The translations under genes and the position numbers were made by a program. 5,967 nucleotides of DNA from JAICYJ01 sp036263035 (GTDB lineage: Bacteria; Actinomycetota; Thermoleophilia; Gaiellales; JAICJC01). The stretch lies in assembly GCA_036263035.1 (NCBI GenBank), contig DATAHR010000083.1, positions 1-5,967 on the forward strand, read 5' to 3'. The notes under the pieces were generated by a model that was given only the letters and a program-made list of their open reading frames with translations, had not been told where the DNA came from and did not search any database. Positions 5,273 to 5,967 of the stretch are shown here, one piece after another. Numbering within the stretch: position 1 is the stretch's first letter; the number at the start of each line of letters is the position of its first letter.

Positions 5273-5967
5273 GTGGCGTGCGCGGGATCGTGCTCGACAT
5301 GGAGGGCGTGCTCCATGTCGACTGGCGGCCCATCGACGGGTCGGCGGAGGCGGTGGGCGCGCTCGCGGCCTCCGGCATCGAGCTTGGCGTGCTGACGAAC
5401 ACCACCGGGCGCACCCGCGCCGAGATCGCGGAGCGGTTGGCGGGCATGGGCTTCCTGATCCCGGCCGGGCGGATCATCACGGCCGCGTCGGCGGCGGCGG
5501 ATCACCTCCGGGCACGCCATCCGGGCGAGCGGGTGTTCGCGTTGATCGAGGCCGGCGTCGAGCCGGACATGGAGGGCGTCAAGTTGGTCGACGACCCGGC
5601 CCAGGCGGAGGTGATGCTGCTCGGCGGCCCGGATGACAGCTGGACGTACGCACGGCTGAACGCCGTCTTCCGCGCGCTGCGCAGCGGCGTACCGCTGGTG
5701 GCCATGCAGCGAAACCGCTGGTGGCCGACGGCAGATGGGCCGTCCCTGGACGCGGGCATGTTCGTGGCGGGGCTGGAGTACTCGGCCTCGGTCACGGCGG
5801 CGGTGATCGGAAAGCCGTCCCCGGCGATCTACCGGACGGCATGTGAGCTGCTCGGCGTGACGCCGGAGACGGCCATGATGGTTGGAGACGACCCGGAGTC
5901 CGACCTGGCCCCGGCGGCAGGGATCGGCATGCGCACCTGCCTGGTGCGGACGGGCAAGGGCGCGTCC
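5269..5967 (+). CDS. HAD-superfamily class IIA phosphatase, HDHD2/LHPP-like (3' end outside window)
   Basis: The reading frame is open for 233 codons to the right edge, close to complete compared with HDHD2 (259 residues). HAD phosphatases use an Asp nucleophile to remove phosphate from small molecules or phospho-residues. Motif I is IVLDMEGVLH with nucleophile D10; motif II is LTNTT (T43); motif III is the Lys in GKPSPAIY (K182); motif IV is VGDDPESD (D207, D208, D212). The long stretch between motifs II and III is the C2-type cap expected for class IIA. The resemblance to HDHD2 extends to NTT after motif II, RYY/RWW-like residues before the cap end (NRWWPTADG), ALEYA/GLEYS, and VGKP/IGKP. 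The acid/base residue two after the nucleophile, usually Asp in HAD phosphatases, is Glu (E12); HDHD2 and LHPP carry Ser there, while enolase-phosphatase MtnC (DIEGTT) carries Glu. Activity is therefore plausible but the substrate is unknown. The start overlaps the PBP stop. A hairpin-forming repeat covers codons 9-18. Confidence 0.9.
   Translation, partial: MSGVRGIVLDMEGVLHVDWRPIDGSAEAVGALAASGIELGVLTNTTGRTRAEIAERLAGMGFLIPAGRIITAASAAADHLRARHPGERVFALIEAGVEPDMEGVKLVDDPAQAEVMLLGGPDDSWTYARLNAVFRALRSGVPLVAMQRNRWWPTADGPSLDAGMFVAGLEYSASVTAAVIGKPSPAIYRTACELLGVTPETAMMVGDDPESDLAPAAGIGMRTCLVRTGKGAS
5294..5321 (+). repeat. Perfect 11-bp inverted repeat, 6-base loop, over HAD motif I
   Basis: TCGACATGGAG (5294-5304) and CTCCATGTCGA (5311-5321) are exact reverse complements around the loop GGCGTG (5305-5310). 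Pairing stops on both sides: G-G inside and C-C outside. The hairpin begins 25 bases after the preferred GTG start, inside the coding sequence, and covers codons 9-18, including nucleophile D10 and E12. It has no T-run, so it is not an intrinsic terminator. It could fold in mRNA and affect ribosome progress or re-initiation, but function is unproven. Confidence 0.75.
5296..5309 (+). repeat. 14-bp exact direct repeat, copy 1 (encodes DMEGV at motif I)
   Basis: GACATGGAGGGCGT here is identical to 5566-5579, exactly 270 bases (90 codons) downstream and in the same frame, so both copies encode DMEGV. This copy also forms most of the left arm and part of the loop of the inverted repeat. The flanking bases differ on both sides. 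Confidence 0.7.
5566..5579 (+). repeat. 14-bp exact direct repeat, copy 2 (encodes DMEGV in the cap region)
   Basis: This is the second copy of GACATGGAGGGCGT, encoding D100-M-E-G-V104 in the stretch VEPDMEGVKLVDD. The equivalent stretch in HDHD2 reads roughly PDFKGI, so part of the similarity has a structural reason. Its first nine bases could also pair with CTCCATGTC at 5311-5319, giving an alternative to the local hairpin. Chance similarity remains possible. Confidence 0.6.

Overview
This window reads as a single plus-strand block of five tightly packed genes from a very GC-rich bacterium, with partial genes at both ends. In order they are: the C-terminal two thirds of the cell-division protein FtsX, an S41-family C-terminal processing protease, a compact RNase II/RNase R-type exoribonuclease, a class B penicillin-binding protein with an NTF2-like MecA_N domain, and the start of a HAD-superfamily phosphatase of the HDHD2/LHPP (class IIA) type. 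The high GC, the GTG starts, the MecA_N-type PBP and the ftsX-S41 linkage suggest a high-GC actinobacterium. A deep lineage such as Thermoleophilia (Solirubrobacterales or Gaiellales) is my best guess, but it is an inference from gene style, not from a marker gene.

Layout: ftsX ends at 596. A 42-base gap follows, holding a TACAAT box, and then comes the S41 protease (639-1799). Its stop overlaps the GTG start of the ribonuclease (1796-3526) by four bases (GTGA). A 15-base gap leads to the PBP (3542-5272), whose stop again overlaps the GTG start of the HAD gene by four bases (5269-5272). The HAD gene runs off the right edge without a stop. No intergenic stretch exceeds 42 bases, and I see no RNA gene, mobile element, CRISPR array or convincing intrinsic terminator.

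How the genes fit together: FtsX (with FtsE, presumably just upstream) couples septum formation to peptidoglycan hydrolysis. The S41 protease is a membrane-anchored extracytoplasmic protease of the kind that trims envelope proteins, including cell-wall hydrolases. The PBP crosslinks peptidoglycan. The exoribonuclease and the HAD enzyme are cytoplasmic. The layout looks like a cell-envelope operon with two housekeeping passengers joined by translational coupling.

I see no wholly new system here. The most unusual signal is in the first codons of the HAD gene. A perfect 11-bp inverted repeat with a 6-base loop (5294-5321) covers catalytic motif I, where the usual second Asp is a Glu (DxE). Fourteen bases of that region recur exactly and in frame 270 bases downstream. 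Other points worth checking are possible leaderless starts, the reduced RNase R architecture, and a cysteine pair beside the PBP active site.
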